64,000 nt of DNA from Streptomyces aureus (GTDB lineage: Bacteria; Actinomycetota; Actinomycetes; Streptomycetales; Streptomycetaceae), in assembly GCF_000725495.1 (NCBI RefSeq), contig NZ_JNZD01000028.1, forward strand, positions 93,898 to 157,897. Direction: 5' to 3'. Below, piece after piece: positions 44,391-55,200 of this stretch. The translations under genes and the position numbers were made by a program. Every line of letters starts with the position of its first letter. Position 1 is the first letter of the stretch. The notes under the pieces were generated by a model. The model was not told the origin of the DNA. It saw only the letters and a program-made list of their open reading frames with translations, and ran no database searches.

Positions 44391-44672
44391 CCGGCACGCG
44401 CCCGGAGCAGTCCTCCCGCCACGTGCACAGGGAGCCGATCAGCGCTCGGCGATCGGCCACGGCATCCTTCGACGGCCGTCGCGTACGGCTGGCAACAGGT
44501 GTCCCCGACCGGCCGAGCTGCTCTTCGCGGCACGTCACTGCAAGCCGTTCACCCCGTTCTGCCACGTCCTGCGCTTCCACTGGCCGTTCCGGGAAGCGTG
44601 TTCAGTGGTCCGCGAGCCCGGAAGGCGCGTCTACGGGCGGTCATTGCGGCGCAGGTCCAACGCCGTGTGCTC
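44391..44672. other. Gap without a supported gene
   Basis: Only antisense or low-complexity frames are present. It separates the recombinase relic from the HEPN gene's 3' end. Confidence 0.3.
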
Positions 44673-46004
44673 TCAGAACCGGTGCGGCCAGGAGAGCGAG
44701 TCGGGGATCTGAACGGTGGGCGGGCGTCGAGGGACGACGACGCCGATAAGGTCCTCGGCGGCTTGCAGGGCTTGGCTGTGGCTGCCGCTGCTGAGGTGGT
44801 GAGCGGGACAGTTTTTGCAGTCGCCGGTCCGGGAGTGGGCACCGGGGTTGCCGTTGAGGCCCCGGACGTGGCTGAAGGCGTGTTGGGGGAAGTCGGCTCG
44901 CACGGTGTGCCAGGTGCCGCGCTGCTCTTCTTCGGTGAGGCCGGCGGCCACCTCCGGGTGCATCGGCGGGTACAACTGGCCGTCGTGCTCGCGGAGCATG
45001 AAGACACGGTCGAGATAGTCGACGGTGTCGCCCGTCGGCTGTTCCGCGTCCAGCCAGGCCAGCGCCTCGCTGCGGCTTCCCGGCCCCCAGAGGTACTCCG
45101 AGGGGAACTGCGTAGTCTCGAACCGAGTGTCGAACGCCGCCCAGTGCGGATCCTCGTACTGGCTGCCGGGGCGCGAGACGCTGAGGATCAGGATGTAGAG
45201 GAAGCCTTCGGCACCGGTGTCGTCGCGCAGGGCATCGGCCTGCGCCATATGGATGCTTCCCTCGTCGTTCCAGGCCATGACGACCACGTCGCGGTCCACG
45301 GGAGCGGGGTACAGACGCCCGCCAGGGGTCGGGTGCCCCCACAGCTGGTTGACGAATTCTGCCAGGTCGTGCAGGGTCCGTGCCGCCTCCACGGGCGTCG
45401 TGCGGTGGTAGCTGGTCGGGTGGGCGACAGCGTTGCGCAGATGCGACATCGCATGCTCGATGCCACGCGTGCGCTGCCCGCGCAGCAGACCGGCCGCTCG
45501 CGCCCAGGCACGCAGCCCGGCGAGCATCCCATTGAAGTCGATCGATGTGCGGCCGGCCTTCAACTGCCAGTGCGGCGACGGCTGCTGCCTCGGTCGATTC
45601 CTCCTGCCCAGCTTCTTCACCGCAGCGAGCACCTCGTCGTAGGTGCCCACGGGTTCGATTCTCGGCGGCTCCAAGCCGTTGGCGTCTTCGAACGCCACCG
45701 CGCCAGCACACCACTGGATAAACCGCTCGCGCAGCGCCTGCTCCATCACCAGCAAGGCGCGGTCGTCGACCACGGTGAAAACGTCATAGTCGAACAAGCC
45801 GTAGGCGAAGAGACGCTGAAGCCGATCGAACTCCCGGCGCGTCCCCTCCGCCACGCCCGGAGCGATCTCACAGCCCGCGACCAGTTGCTGCAGAAACTCG
45901 GCTGACCTCTCGGCCGGCATCGGAGCACCCAGCCCGTACGGGGTGAACACGAGCGCGGTGCTGTCCGGCGTCTGCAACTCCTCCAGTGAGCGAATCTCTG
46001 CCAT
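44673..46004 (-). CDS. HEPN-motif protein, likely RNase-type defence protein, 443 aa
   Basis: ATG 46004 has AGGAGG 8 bases upstream. An alpha/beta N-terminus (LVFTPYGLGAPMPAERSAEF, FAYGLFDYDVFTVVDDRALL) is followed by helices. At about residue 235 the sequence EHAMSHLRNAVAHPTSYHRT carries RNAVAH, the Rx4H signature of HEPN RNases, followed by AARTLHDLAEFVNQLWG. The C-terminal half is mixed (VDRDVVVMAWNDEGSIHMAQ), with a Cys/His patch (GDCKNCPAHH). HEPN domains cut RNA in abortive infection and toxin systems. No MNT-type antitoxin neighbour is seen. Function inferred from the motif and from clustering with STAND genes. Confidence 0.6.
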   Translation of the reverse strand: MAEIRSLEELQTPDSTALVFTPYGLGAPMPAERSAEFLQQLVAGCEIAPGVAEGTRREFDRLQRLFAYGLFDYDVFTVVDDRALLVMEQALRERFIQWCAGAVAFEDANGLEPPRIEPVGTYDEVLAAVKKLGRRNRPRQQPSPHWQLKAGRTSIDFNGMLAGLRAWARAAGLLRGQRTRGIEHAMSHLRNAVAHPTSYHRTTPVEAARTLHDLAEFVNQLWGHPTPGGRLYPAPVDRDVVVMAWNDEGSIHMAQADALRDDTGAEGFLYILILSVSRPGSQYEDPHWAAFDTRFETTQFPSEYLWGPGSRSEALAWLDAEQPTGDTVDYLDRVFMLREHDGQLYPPMHPEVAAGLTEEEQRGTWHTVRADFPQHAFSHVRGLNGNPGAHSRTGDCKNCPAHHLSSGSHSQALQAAEDLIGVVVPRRPPTVQIPDSLSWPHRF

Positions 46005-46267
46005 CCTTGCGACCTCCTGCGTAGGCAACAGGCCAGGATGCATGAGGCGCCCGCACTGCGCCAATTCATTTGGCTCGGCCATGGCGGAAGCGGACGGAAC
46101 GTAAGGCGTCGAGGGGAGGGACGGGGGAGAGCGACGCCAGTCCCTGCGCACCCAAAGCCTGCTCTTCGCTCGTCCCGGGCGCTGGGCGCGATCACCCTCA
46201 TACGACAGTGAGGCAATGATCTCTACACGTCTTCACGAAACTCCCTCAACTCCTCCGAAGGGATGTC

Positions 46268-46678
46268 ATGATCACGCGCATGGATGCGGACAACAGAACG
46301 ACTGTGTGGCTCCTGTCCTTGGGTGCGATCGTGGCAGCGATCGGCCTGTACCTGGGGGCTGCACCGATGGACGACTGCGGATCACCCTGGTTTCCCGACT
46401 GGCAGGCTGCAGACAAGGAAGCGCGGATAGGAAAGTTGACCGGGGCGATGACTGGCTTCGGATACGACGGAGACCCGCGTCAGTCCTGTCGTGACCAATT
46501 CGGGTCCCGCGGCACCCTGGGGACCGGCCTGGTAGTGCTTGGCGGAGGGTCCCTGGTCGCCGGCGCGATCACCCGCAGCAAGAGCGGGCCAGGGCCGCAA
46601 CCGATGCCGAAGGCAGCCGCAGCAGGGGGTCCGCCGACTACGCCACCGGACGCGGAAGGGTCGCAGGCCGGCGCATGA
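46268..46678 (+). CDS. Two-span membrane protein, 136 aa
   Basis: ATG 46268 has GAAGGG about 6 bases upstream. Span 1 is TVWLLSLGAIVAAIGLYLGA (12-31). An extracytoplasmic loop with Cys residues follows (DDCGSPWFPDWQ, RQSCRDQFG), possibly a disulfide pair. Span 2 is LGTGLVVLGGGSLVAGAI (83-100), with a Pro/Ala-rich tail. It diverges from the HEPN gene. Role unknown. Confidence 0.6.
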   Translation: MITRMDADNRTTVWLLSLGAIVAAIGLYLGAAPMDDCGSPWFPDWQAADKEARIGKLTGAMTGFGYDGDPRQSCRDQFGSRGTLGTGLVVLGGGSLVAGAITRSKSGPGPQPMPKAAAAGGPPTTPPDAEGSQAGA

Positions 46679-46806
46679 CGGGTACCCGTGCAGCCAGGTC
46701 GGCCATCGTTCCATCTGGGGCGGCCGGTTCAAGGAGTTGTTCCAGGGCATTGCCGTGGCAGCAGGCTTGAGAAGACAAGAAGGCGTGACGACGGGCGATC
46801 GGGGGC

Positions 46807-47334
46807 GTGATGGGTGTTGCGGCGTTGATGGTGTCGGTGGTGGCCCTGGGTGTGTCTGGCTGGGCGTCAGTGCGGCAGCTGAGGCTGGCTCAGCACGCCA
46901 ACACCCTGCCGGTGCTGGTAGACCTGTTTCGCGAGCATCGCAGTGCCCGTCTGGCCGGTGCCCGGCAGTTCGTGCACGAGCAGCTGCCAGGCTGTGATCT
47001 GTCGGCGGGACTGGACGGGGTCCCCGGAGCGCACAGGGAGTTGGTGCGTGAGCTGGCTTGGTTCTACGACAACCTCGGTGCCTTGGTCGCCCATGGAGTC
47101 GTGGACATCGAACCTGTCTCCGGGTACCTGGGCGGGTCAGTGATCTCGGTGTGGGAAGGCATGCGTCCGATGGTGGAGGCGGAGAGGGCCAAGCGGGCCG
47201 GGAACGCGATGCCGGATCCCAACCGCTGGCAGGAATACTTCGAGAACCTCTACCACCTGGTCCGTGAGATCCCTGCAGACCAGGCCCGTGCAAAAACCGA
47301 GCTCTGGAGGCTTCCGCTCCCACCGCGTCCATGA
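46807..47334 (+). CDS. Membrane-anchored protein, 175 aa
   Basis: GTG 46807 (or ATG 46810) follows GGGGG. One N-terminal span (GVAALMVSVVALGVSGWASV) is followed by a cytosolic helical domain: HANTLPVLVDLFREHRSARL, REFAWFYDNLG-like helices (read as RELAWFYDNLGALVAHGVVD), and SVISVWEGMRPMVEAERAKR. This shape matches the DUF4760-type membrane proteins found beside phage-defence genes. Family assignment is tentative. Confidence 0.6.
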   Translation: MMGVAALMVSVVALGVSGWASVRQLRLAQHANTLPVLVDLFREHRSARLAGARQFVHEQLPGCDLSAGLDGVPGAHRELVRELAWFYDNLGALVAHGVVDIEPVSGYLGGSVISVWEGMRPMVEAERAKRAGNAMPDPNRWQEYFENLYHLVREIPADQARAKTELWRLPLPPRP

Positions 47335-47508
47335 TGCCCGACGAGGTGTTCACGCCTATGGCAGCCGCATTCAGGCAGGCAGCGCGGCGGATACGGTGAG
47401 GCTAAGTTGCCTCCGGAGTGAGGGCTGGCCTACGTCCTCCGGGAGACCTTCGGGCCGGATCACTTGGATCCAGGGCAGCGCCCTTCTGAAGATGGAGCAC
47501 TTTTGCAC

Positions 47509-48705
47509 ATGAACGTCACCCCGAAGCGCCCGTTGGTCGGCACAAAGGTCAGGGTGTGGACCACCGAACGAGGCACCATTGCACCGAGCAGTGCTGAAGT
47601 ATCGGCGACGTTGGTGAATGTCATGTTCGACGTGACTGGCGAAACGCGGGCACTCCCGCTGTCGAGCCTCGAGGTTCCTCGGGTTCACCGACCGCTGCAG
47701 TGGATCCCTCTGGCGGGTGATCGAGCAGCCGACGACCCCGAATTTCACTTTCCGGTGGTCCGCAACGGTATGGACTACCTGCTCAGCGTTTTGGAGTTCC
47801 TCGATGAACCTACCGCCCGTGACATAAAGTACGCAGTGCTGCACTTGCAGGCAGGCACTGAGGTTCTCCTCAAGTGGCCCCTTGCCCGCCGCGACTGGCG
47901 ACTTGTCGTCGAGGTCAACAAAGAGGGCGAGATATGCGACGAGGCGCACTTCCAACGCGGCGATTTCCGGAGCATCGGTATCCCTGCTGCGCGCCGACTG
48001 CTCAAAGATAAGCTCGGTATCGCCATCTCGAACCGGGACTTTCGTGCCATTAAGGCCCTGGCCGAGTACCGTAACCGGTTGCAGCACTTCGGCATGGCCG
48101 GGCTGGCTGCCGCTCCAGTGGCAGCTATCGAGGCGCGCGCGGTCAAGGTCTTGGATTTCCTGCTCGACTTCATCCACAACCATCTGCGGCCCCACTTGGA
48201 TGCTGGTGACAGTCACCACGTTGACGAGCAGATGGAACTCGTGCGAGCTGGGCTGAACCGAGTGAAAGCACTGGTTGAGCTGCGGATGGAGCGAGTGAGG
48301 AGCGACCTCGCGGCCGGTGCCCCTTGGGCGGTCGAATGTCCGCAGTGCGGCCAGTTCGCAATGGTCGTCGACGCGGACCAGGCGAAGGTTGAGTGCCGGT
48401 TCTGCCACGGAGCCTGGAGTTCCCAGGACGCGGCCGACGTGTATGTCGACGCGGTCTTGAAGACCTCGACGTTTATGTCCGTCAAGGATGGTGGTGAGCC
48501 GCCAGTCGTCTCCTGCATCGAGTGCGCGGAGGAGACCTTGTTCCCGCGAATCGTGGTCGCAAGTGATCGGAGCGGAACCACGGCGCGCTGTTTCACATGC
48601 GACCTGATCGCAGATCTGGTCCTCTGTGACACCTGCGGCCATTGGATGTACGAGGATGAGACTGGGATGTGTGATAGTTGTCTCTCCTGGGGGCAGGGTG
48701 ACTAA
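47509..48705 (+). CDS. HEPN-motif protein with C-terminal zinc ribbons, 398 aa
   Basis: ATG 47509 has GGAG 11 bases upstream. An N-terminal beta domain (LVGTKVRVWTTERGTI) leads to a helical HEPN-like region at about 85-235: MDYLLSVLEFLDEPTARDIK, then ALAEYRNRLQHFGMAG with RNRLQH (Rx4H), then VLDFLLDFIHNHLRPHLDAG. The C-terminal 120 residues carry three Cys4-type ribbons: CPQCGQ...CRFCHG, CIECAE...CFTC, and CDTCGHW...CDSC. A HEPN RNase tethered to nucleic acid by zinc ribbons is the likely build. It is co-directional with the two membrane protein genes upstream. Confidence 0.65.
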   Translation: MNVTPKRPLVGTKVRVWTTERGTIAPSSAEVSATLVNVMFDVTGETRALPLSSLEVPRVHRPLQWIPLAGDRAADDPEFHFPVVRNGMDYLLSVLEFLDEPTARDIKYAVLHLQAGTEVLLKWPLARRDWRLVVEVNKEGEICDEAHFQRGDFRSIGIPAARRLLKDKLGIAISNRDFRAIKALAEYRNRLQHFGMAGLAAAPVAAIEARAVKVLDFLLDFIHNHLRPHLDAGDSHHVDEQMELVRAGLNRVKALVELRMERVRSDLAAGAPWAVECPQCGQFAMVVDADQAKVECRFCHGAWSSQDAADVYVDAVLKTSTFMSVKDGGEPPVVSCIECAEETLFPRIVVASDRSGTTARCFTCDLIADLVLCDTCGHWMYEDETGMCDSCLSWGQGD

Positions 48706-49218
48706 CCCGAATGCACAGTTGAGTGCTTTTTTCATGCTCTGCCAGTGCCATGCCCAGACGGACTGCGCGCCAATCGTTCTGGTCCTTCGCGCGGGATTGC
48801 ACGGCGGGACAGCGATTCACCGTGGAGGAGATGGCACGCACGGACACCGGACTACGCTTCGAACGGGACTGGGCACCCACGCAAGGAACTCGCCAGCCTC
48901 CGCAACCTGGGACAGCTCCAGGCAACAGACCGCCGGCCTGCCTTGGATCCCGCCGACCGGGGACAACTCGCCTTTCAGGCGATCCTTTTCGATCCGCCGA
49001 AGCCTCCCACACCCACTGGAGGAGCCGCAAAGGAGCGCGATGGCCAGCATCAGCGGCTACCTGAACGTCATCTGCCGCCAGCCTCGGCATGATCCTGCGT
49101 ACGCCAGACGTGACCGTGAGAGGCCCCGCACACGCGGCCCCTTGCGGCTGACTGGTCGCACTTGTTGCGGGGCTGCGGGTGCCGGGCCATCCGGTCACGG
49201 TGCCTCACCGGCTTCTGG
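48706..49218 (+). pseudogene. Gap with a decayed gene of unknown function (about 48738-49092)
   Basis: One frame reads SFWSFARDCTAGQRFTVEEM and ARTDTGLRFERDWA, then coding shifts to RKELASLRNLGQLQATDRRP and ADRGQLAFQAILFDPPKPP. At least one indel separates them and there is no ribosome site. The remaining 130 bases up to the STAND gene stop show nothing. Confidence 0.35.
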
Positions 49219-52200
49219 TCAGGTGCTTTCCGCCGTGTGACGTGTGACGATGTCTTGGATGACGATCGGTGCGGGTGCCCGCTCGGACAGGACGTCCAGC
49301 AGGTCTGGGCGGATCACGACGGCGCAGCCGGTTGTTCGCGGCCAGGGCAGGCGGTAGGTGCTGCGCTCGTACTCGGTGCGCCAGCAGATGAGCCGCAGGG
49401 CCGGCCCGCGGTCGTCGTCCAGTGTCAGCGGGGCTCCGGGTGTCAGGCACAGTGTGGTCCGCAGCCAGAGGGTGGGTGTCAGGGCGAAACCGGGCAGGCC
49501 CAGGCCTTGGGCTGCGTCTGCGGCGGAGATCATGGTGCGGTCGAGGCCGAGGAGCGGGGTAGCCGGCGGGGCGTCGGCGGCGGGGTTGTGCCCTGACGGT
49601 CGGGGGGTCCACTCTTCGAGGTCTCCCTCTGAGAAGGCGAAGACGCTGCCTTGCGGGTTCCCGGTGTTCGTCACTTGCGGGCCCGAGAAGCTCCCGGTGG
49701 TCAGGCCGATCGTCCTGGTTTTTGGTGACAGGAACTTGCGTTCCTCTGCGGAAGCGAGGATGCGCCAGCCCGGGAGGGTCTGTCCGGTAAGGACGGGGGC
49801 CTGCGCCAGTGGCCGTGTGGAGATGGTTTCGGTGGTTGTTCCGGCCTGCGTGGTGTCCTGGCTGGACGGGTCGTACGAGCCGGGTGGCGGCTGCAGGTTG
49901 GGGCGCGGCCAGCGTGCTTCTTCGAAGGCCAGCGGGATGCGGGGGTCGTCTGTCAGCACGGTGGCCAGCTGGTCCTCCCAGAGGGCCGGGTCGCTCGCGC
50001 CGAGGCCTTGCGAGAGCCTGTACGCGCGACTGCTCGCCGCCACTGTCTGGATCGCCTCTTCGATGGCCTCTTCGAGGGCGAGGTAGGCGTTCGGCAGCTC
50101 GTCCTCGTCGGCACTGCGGTTGGCGCGGAGCTGGGCCTTGTTCCTTTGGATGGTGCGCTCGGTGTCGAACTCGTAGCGGACCTTGGCGAGGACCGCTGGG
50201 ATCAGCCCGGGCTGCAGCTGCTCGGCTTCGTTCAGCCGCGCCCGGGCCACTTCTGCGACCATCCCCTTCACGAAACGGTCTTTCTGGCTGTCTTCCTGTG
50301 CGGCGGAGATCCACAGGCGGCTCGGCGGGTTCAGCGCGGCCGGCTCGGAGGGGCCCATGGGCACGCCAGCCGCATCGGTGAGCAGTCGGCGGGCGAGGGC
50401 GCGGACGGTGAGCAGCGGCCCTCGGGCCAGTGCTTCGAGCGCGTGCTGGCAGTGGTCCACGATGGGTTGGGCCGCCGGTTGCAGTTCCTGGAGGAGGCAC
50501 AGCAGCCACATCAGGGACGCAGGATCGGACAGTTGCTCCAGGGCGAGAGCGACGGCGGGGGCCGTGGCTTCGGGGCGCAGTGCGATCAGGTACCGCGTCG
50601 CGACCATCGCGCGGCGTTTGCCTTCCCTGTCGGCGTGGGCGAGTGCGGCCAGGGCCGCGGTCGTGAAGGCGAGGTCGAGGTCGCCGGGTACGGGGATGCC
50701 GATGTCGTTGTCGGGCGCGCGGTAGGGGTGCTGGGGGTCGTCGCTGTCGTGGACGCGTGGTGCTCTGCTCTCGATGACCGTTGCGGCTTCGTCCCAGAGG
50801 GCAAAGGCCATGTCGAGGGAGCGGTTCGGGGGCAGGGCGAGGGCCTGGTGGGTGAAGGCGAAGATCAGTGCCTGGGTGATGCCATGGGTCCCGTACCGGC
50901 CGGAGCCCACCACTGCTTCGACTTCTTCGGTGATGACGCGGTGGGTAAGGGTGGAGTCGAGCTGTGAGGCCGTGCGAAGGGCGTCGAGGGCTGTCTCGCC
51001 TCCGAAGTTCAGCCATCCGCCTTGTCCGCGGGTACGCACCCAGGTCAGGGCGTAGGCCTCTGCAGCGACAGCGTCGTGGCCGTTCTGGTGGAGCTTGTCC
51101 GCGAGTCGGCGCAGCAGGAGAGGGCCGTCGCGGAAGTCGAAGGGGCCGGCGATGGCACGCAGAACCTGGGCGGCCTCGTCGGTCTGTCCTTGGGTGGCGA
51201 GGTCGAGCAGGCTGTTGCCGAGGAGGTCTGTCATCTGCTCGAGGGTGTGCTGTGGTGCGCCGGCCTCGTACGGGCTCCGGTGCCATGCGCGCAGTACCCG
51301 GATCAGGCCCACCGGTTCGGAGGGCGCGTGCGAGGGGGCAGCAGGAGAGGCTGGGGCCGGGGTCGGCTGCGCGGGGACGGGGGCGGTGGGGCGGTTATGG
51401 GGTTCGTCGGTGACCGGTGGTTCGGGCAGGGGGGTGAGCTGCGGGGCGCCGATGCGTTCGGCGACGGCGTTGAGTTCCGCGACCAGCTGTGCGTCGGCCG
51501 GCCTGGTCTCGTCGACGGAGGAGTCGCGGTTGGCCTGCCTCTCGTCGGCCCTGCTCAGTGCGAGGCGCAGCAGCTGTGGAACGTCGTCGGGCGTGGCGGG
51601 CCCGATTGCCTGGGCGAGCCGGTCCAGAAGCGCGGCGTCGCCCTGGAGGAGAGGAGTGTTCAAGGTGAGGCGCAGGGCGGTGGCCGCGACAGGGTCGACG
51701 GTGTCGCTCCACGCGTCCCAGAGGTCTTCTCGGGCGCCATGGAGGAGGGTGTTTGGGCCGTTGCAGTCGCTGAGCAGGCCGGTGGCGGCGAAAGTGGCGA
51801 GGGCCGCAGGATCGGCCCTGGCCAGGACGCTCCACCACTGAGGGCGGGCCGCCCTGGTCTCCTTGCCGTCGGTGTGATTGACCAGACGCTCGCACAGTGG
51901 CTGGATGCGCGCCACGCGTGCCCGGCCCCGGGCCGGGTCTGCGGCGACCAGGGCGGGCAGCGGATCCAGGACCTCGTAAACGGTGATGTCCTTGCGCCAG
52001 CCGTACGCCACCAGGAAGCGGCAGGCGGCCAGCCATAGTTCTTCGGCCTCGGCGAGGTCGTCGGCGGTGAGGGCGAGGCGGGCGTGGATGAGGTGGTAGC
52101 GGGCGAGGTCGCTGTAGAAGAGTCCGCCGGCCTGCTGTAGCGACTCGCTGCGGACTGCTTCGTCGACGTCGGCCTGCCGTGCGGGCGTGGTGAACTCGAC

Positions 52201-55200
52201 GGCGATCGTCAGGAGCGTGTCGGCCGGCAGCGGTCCGCCCATCTCGCCGCGCAGGCTGACGCTGATTTCCCGGCTGACGTGGATGAGGGTCCTCCACGCC
52301 TGCGGCCATTCCTGGTCGGACACGAGGGCGGCCGCCCGGCGTACCGACTCTTCGATGAGTGGATGGATCGGGTAGAGGTCGCAGGCGCGCGGTTTGCCGG
52401 TGAAGGGGTTGAGGTCTGTGGCTAGGAGATCGAGGGCCTCGATGACCAGGACGGACCGGGTGGGTGCTTCGGCAGCTTCGGCGCGGGCCAGGGCGATCGC
52501 GTACCGCAGCCAGCAGGGGTACCAGCCGGGTCCCTGGACAAGAGCCGGTGCGGCATCGAGGGCGATGGGGTCGGTTCGTGCCGTGATCGCCAGCGCGTCG
52601 AGCCACCTGGCCACGGTCTCGGGGCTCCACCGGACCTGTTCGTTCTGTACGTCGTAGGTCAGGGCGAACAGGGTGTCGCGTGCCGTCGAGGCCTCTCCTG
52701 GCGCAAGTTCTGCGGCGAGATCGGCGGCGCCGACCCCAAGGGCGAGCAGCCGGTGCGCCGTTCCCATCACGTATCCCAGCTCGGCGGCCTTCTGCGCCCA
52801 GTTGCCGGCGCTGGTCGCCGTTCCGGGCACCGGGCCTTCGGCGATCTGCTCGGCGAGTGCTAGGCATACCGGGCCGCCCATCGCAAGGCGCGGCACCAGG
52901 TCGGTGACGGCCTCGATTCCGACGGTGTCGAGGAGCGTCTTCACGACGGCGTCGGCCGCTGCCTGGTCACTCCGTTCGTCAAGCCACTCGGCGATGTGGT
53001 CCAGCGACACCGGCCGGCCGGGCCCGACCTGGTGCGGCTGCTCTCCTGTCCCCTGATCGGTCGCCGACAGGCGCAACCGGCCCCGCAGGTATGCCAGTTC
53101 GACGGCCTGGTCGGACTCTGCGCCGTAGGAGGTGTTGTCCGATTCCGCCTCGTGGTCGTGTGCTGTCATGTATTCGTGCCAGGGTGCCACGGCGCCTGCC
53201 GCGTCGAGGACGGCGCACATCTGCAGACCTGCCCGGGCGGGCATGACGGTCCGCCCGTCGTACATCAGCCGGTCCGCCAGCTTCTGGGCCCCCATCAAAG
53301 CGATCGGCACATCAGCGAATTCCACCAGAACCGCGTCGAAGCGCTCGAACTCGAATGTCTGTGCGGCCCTGGCGAGTTCGACGTAACGAGCGACGAGGGG
53401 CCAGTTCGCAGTCCTGGCGGCGCAGCGCACCCCGGTCGCCAGATTGTCCGTGATCGCCGAGGCCGGGTGGGCGGTGGCGACAGCACAGGTGACGAAGTCC
53501 CGTCCGATGTAGTCGAGCACCTCCGTGTCTCGCCCCGCTTCGGCGAGGATCTGCAGGAGGCGGCGGAAAGCCCGCGAGTCGTCGAACAGTCCCTTCTCGG
53601 CTAGCCAGGTAGCGATCAGCGCCAGCGTCGATTCCAGGGCCCCGGGGTCGTTCTCGTAGCCCAGGCGGAGGTAGCGCGCGAACGACTCGTGGTAGACGCG
53701 GATTTCTCCGGGTCCGGCTGTCTCGGAGAGCACCGGGGCCAGCACCTTCAGCGCGCTGTCGATCCTGTGCACCCGGTCCGGAATGATCTCCCCAAGCTCC
53801 TCGCGAGTGACGGACATGCCGAGCAGGGCGATGATGTCCGCGACGACGTCGGCTTCGGCGCCGAGCGTTTCGTACAGGTGGGTGTAGTACCCCTCCAACG
53901 ATCCCTGGTAGGCCGGGAGCGCCCTTACCACTGCCGCGGCTTTCGTGACCGTCTCTGGCCGGAGGTAGACCTCGCGGCAGAGGTACGTCGCGTACAGGGC
54001 GTTACCGCCCGAGCGTTCCTGCAGAGCGTTCAGGAAGTCAGTCACGTCGTGGTCGTCGGTCAGGAGCGATTCTGCGCGCTCCTCGTCCACCGCCGGGACA
54101 AGCCCGATCCGCTGCGCGAGGGCGCGGCACTCGTGCGCGGTAAGCGGCGGCACGGCGACGGATGCCGCACCCGCGTCCTGGAGGGGGACGAGGTGGTCTC
54201 CGGGCTGGCTGAGGACGATGAGGATGCTGCCGGCCGGAAGCGACAGCGAGCCGAGGACCGCGGCGAGGGCAAGGGACGGATTGGCTCTCCTGGTCCTTCC
54301 TCCTTGCACGCGTGTGACATGGTCCAGTCCGTCCACGACGAGCGCCACGCGCCGGTCGGGGTCCTTGCCCAAAGCGGCTTCCACCGCCGCGATCAGAGCT
54401 TGAGCATCAGCAGCGAAACGTGGGCGCTGCTCCTGGACGAGGTCGGGGTCTGACTCGGCCAGCCGGCCCAGCAGACTACCGAAGATCGTTTCAGTGACCA
54501 CCCGGGTCAGCTGGTCGCCATCGGCATCGCCCAGGTAGCAGTAGTGCTCGGCGACCAGCCAGCCGTCACTGCTGAGTTGGTCGACCAGCTGCTGGCACGC
54601 CCAGGATTTGCCCTGTCCCGGAGAGCCCGTGACCAGCAGAACTCCGCCGGAAGCTGCTGCTGTCGCGGCCGCTTCCGCCAGGACGCTAACCGTGGCGGGC
54701 CTAGCCACTTCCAGGGCGCGGTTGACAGGGTTCGCGCGCACGAGGGCACCGAGATCGCTGCGCAACTGGGCCTGGCGCAGCAGCTCACGGGGTGTCACGT
54801 CCGTGCCGCGCTGCCGGGCGGAGCGGACCGTGCGGATCAGCGCCTCGGCAACGTCCACCGGCGAGCGCCCCTGGTTGGGATAGATTCCCGCGCCGAGCTC
54901 GCCGTGCACCCGTTGGAGGAGAAGCTCTTCGGCTGGCCCTGGCCGCAGGAGGTCCGTCGTCATGGCCGGAGCATTGACTTCCACCACCAGGTGCTCGCAC
55001 AGCCATTCCAGGTTCTCCCTGGGCACGGCCTTGTCGCCGCTGGTCAGGAACTCGAAAATGTTGCCCGCCTTGCGCCGGCCCCGCGCGGGCAGGTCGAACC
55101 CTCGCAAGAGCGCTTCAGCGTCGAACCGCAGGAGTGTGGTGTTCATCCCTGCCAGGAACGGCAAATCTCCAGAGCTGGCTGGCACCATCACCGCGTTCAG

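Noticed and set aside
44391..44672. His/Cys-rich stretch resembling a metal site
   Set aside because: It lies in a frame that continues as antisense of the HEPN gene and has no start.
49205..52867. Two long minus-strand frames in another phase of the giant STAND gene
   Set aside because: They are Arg/Pro-rich alternate frames with no domains; the 2114-aa frame covers them fully.
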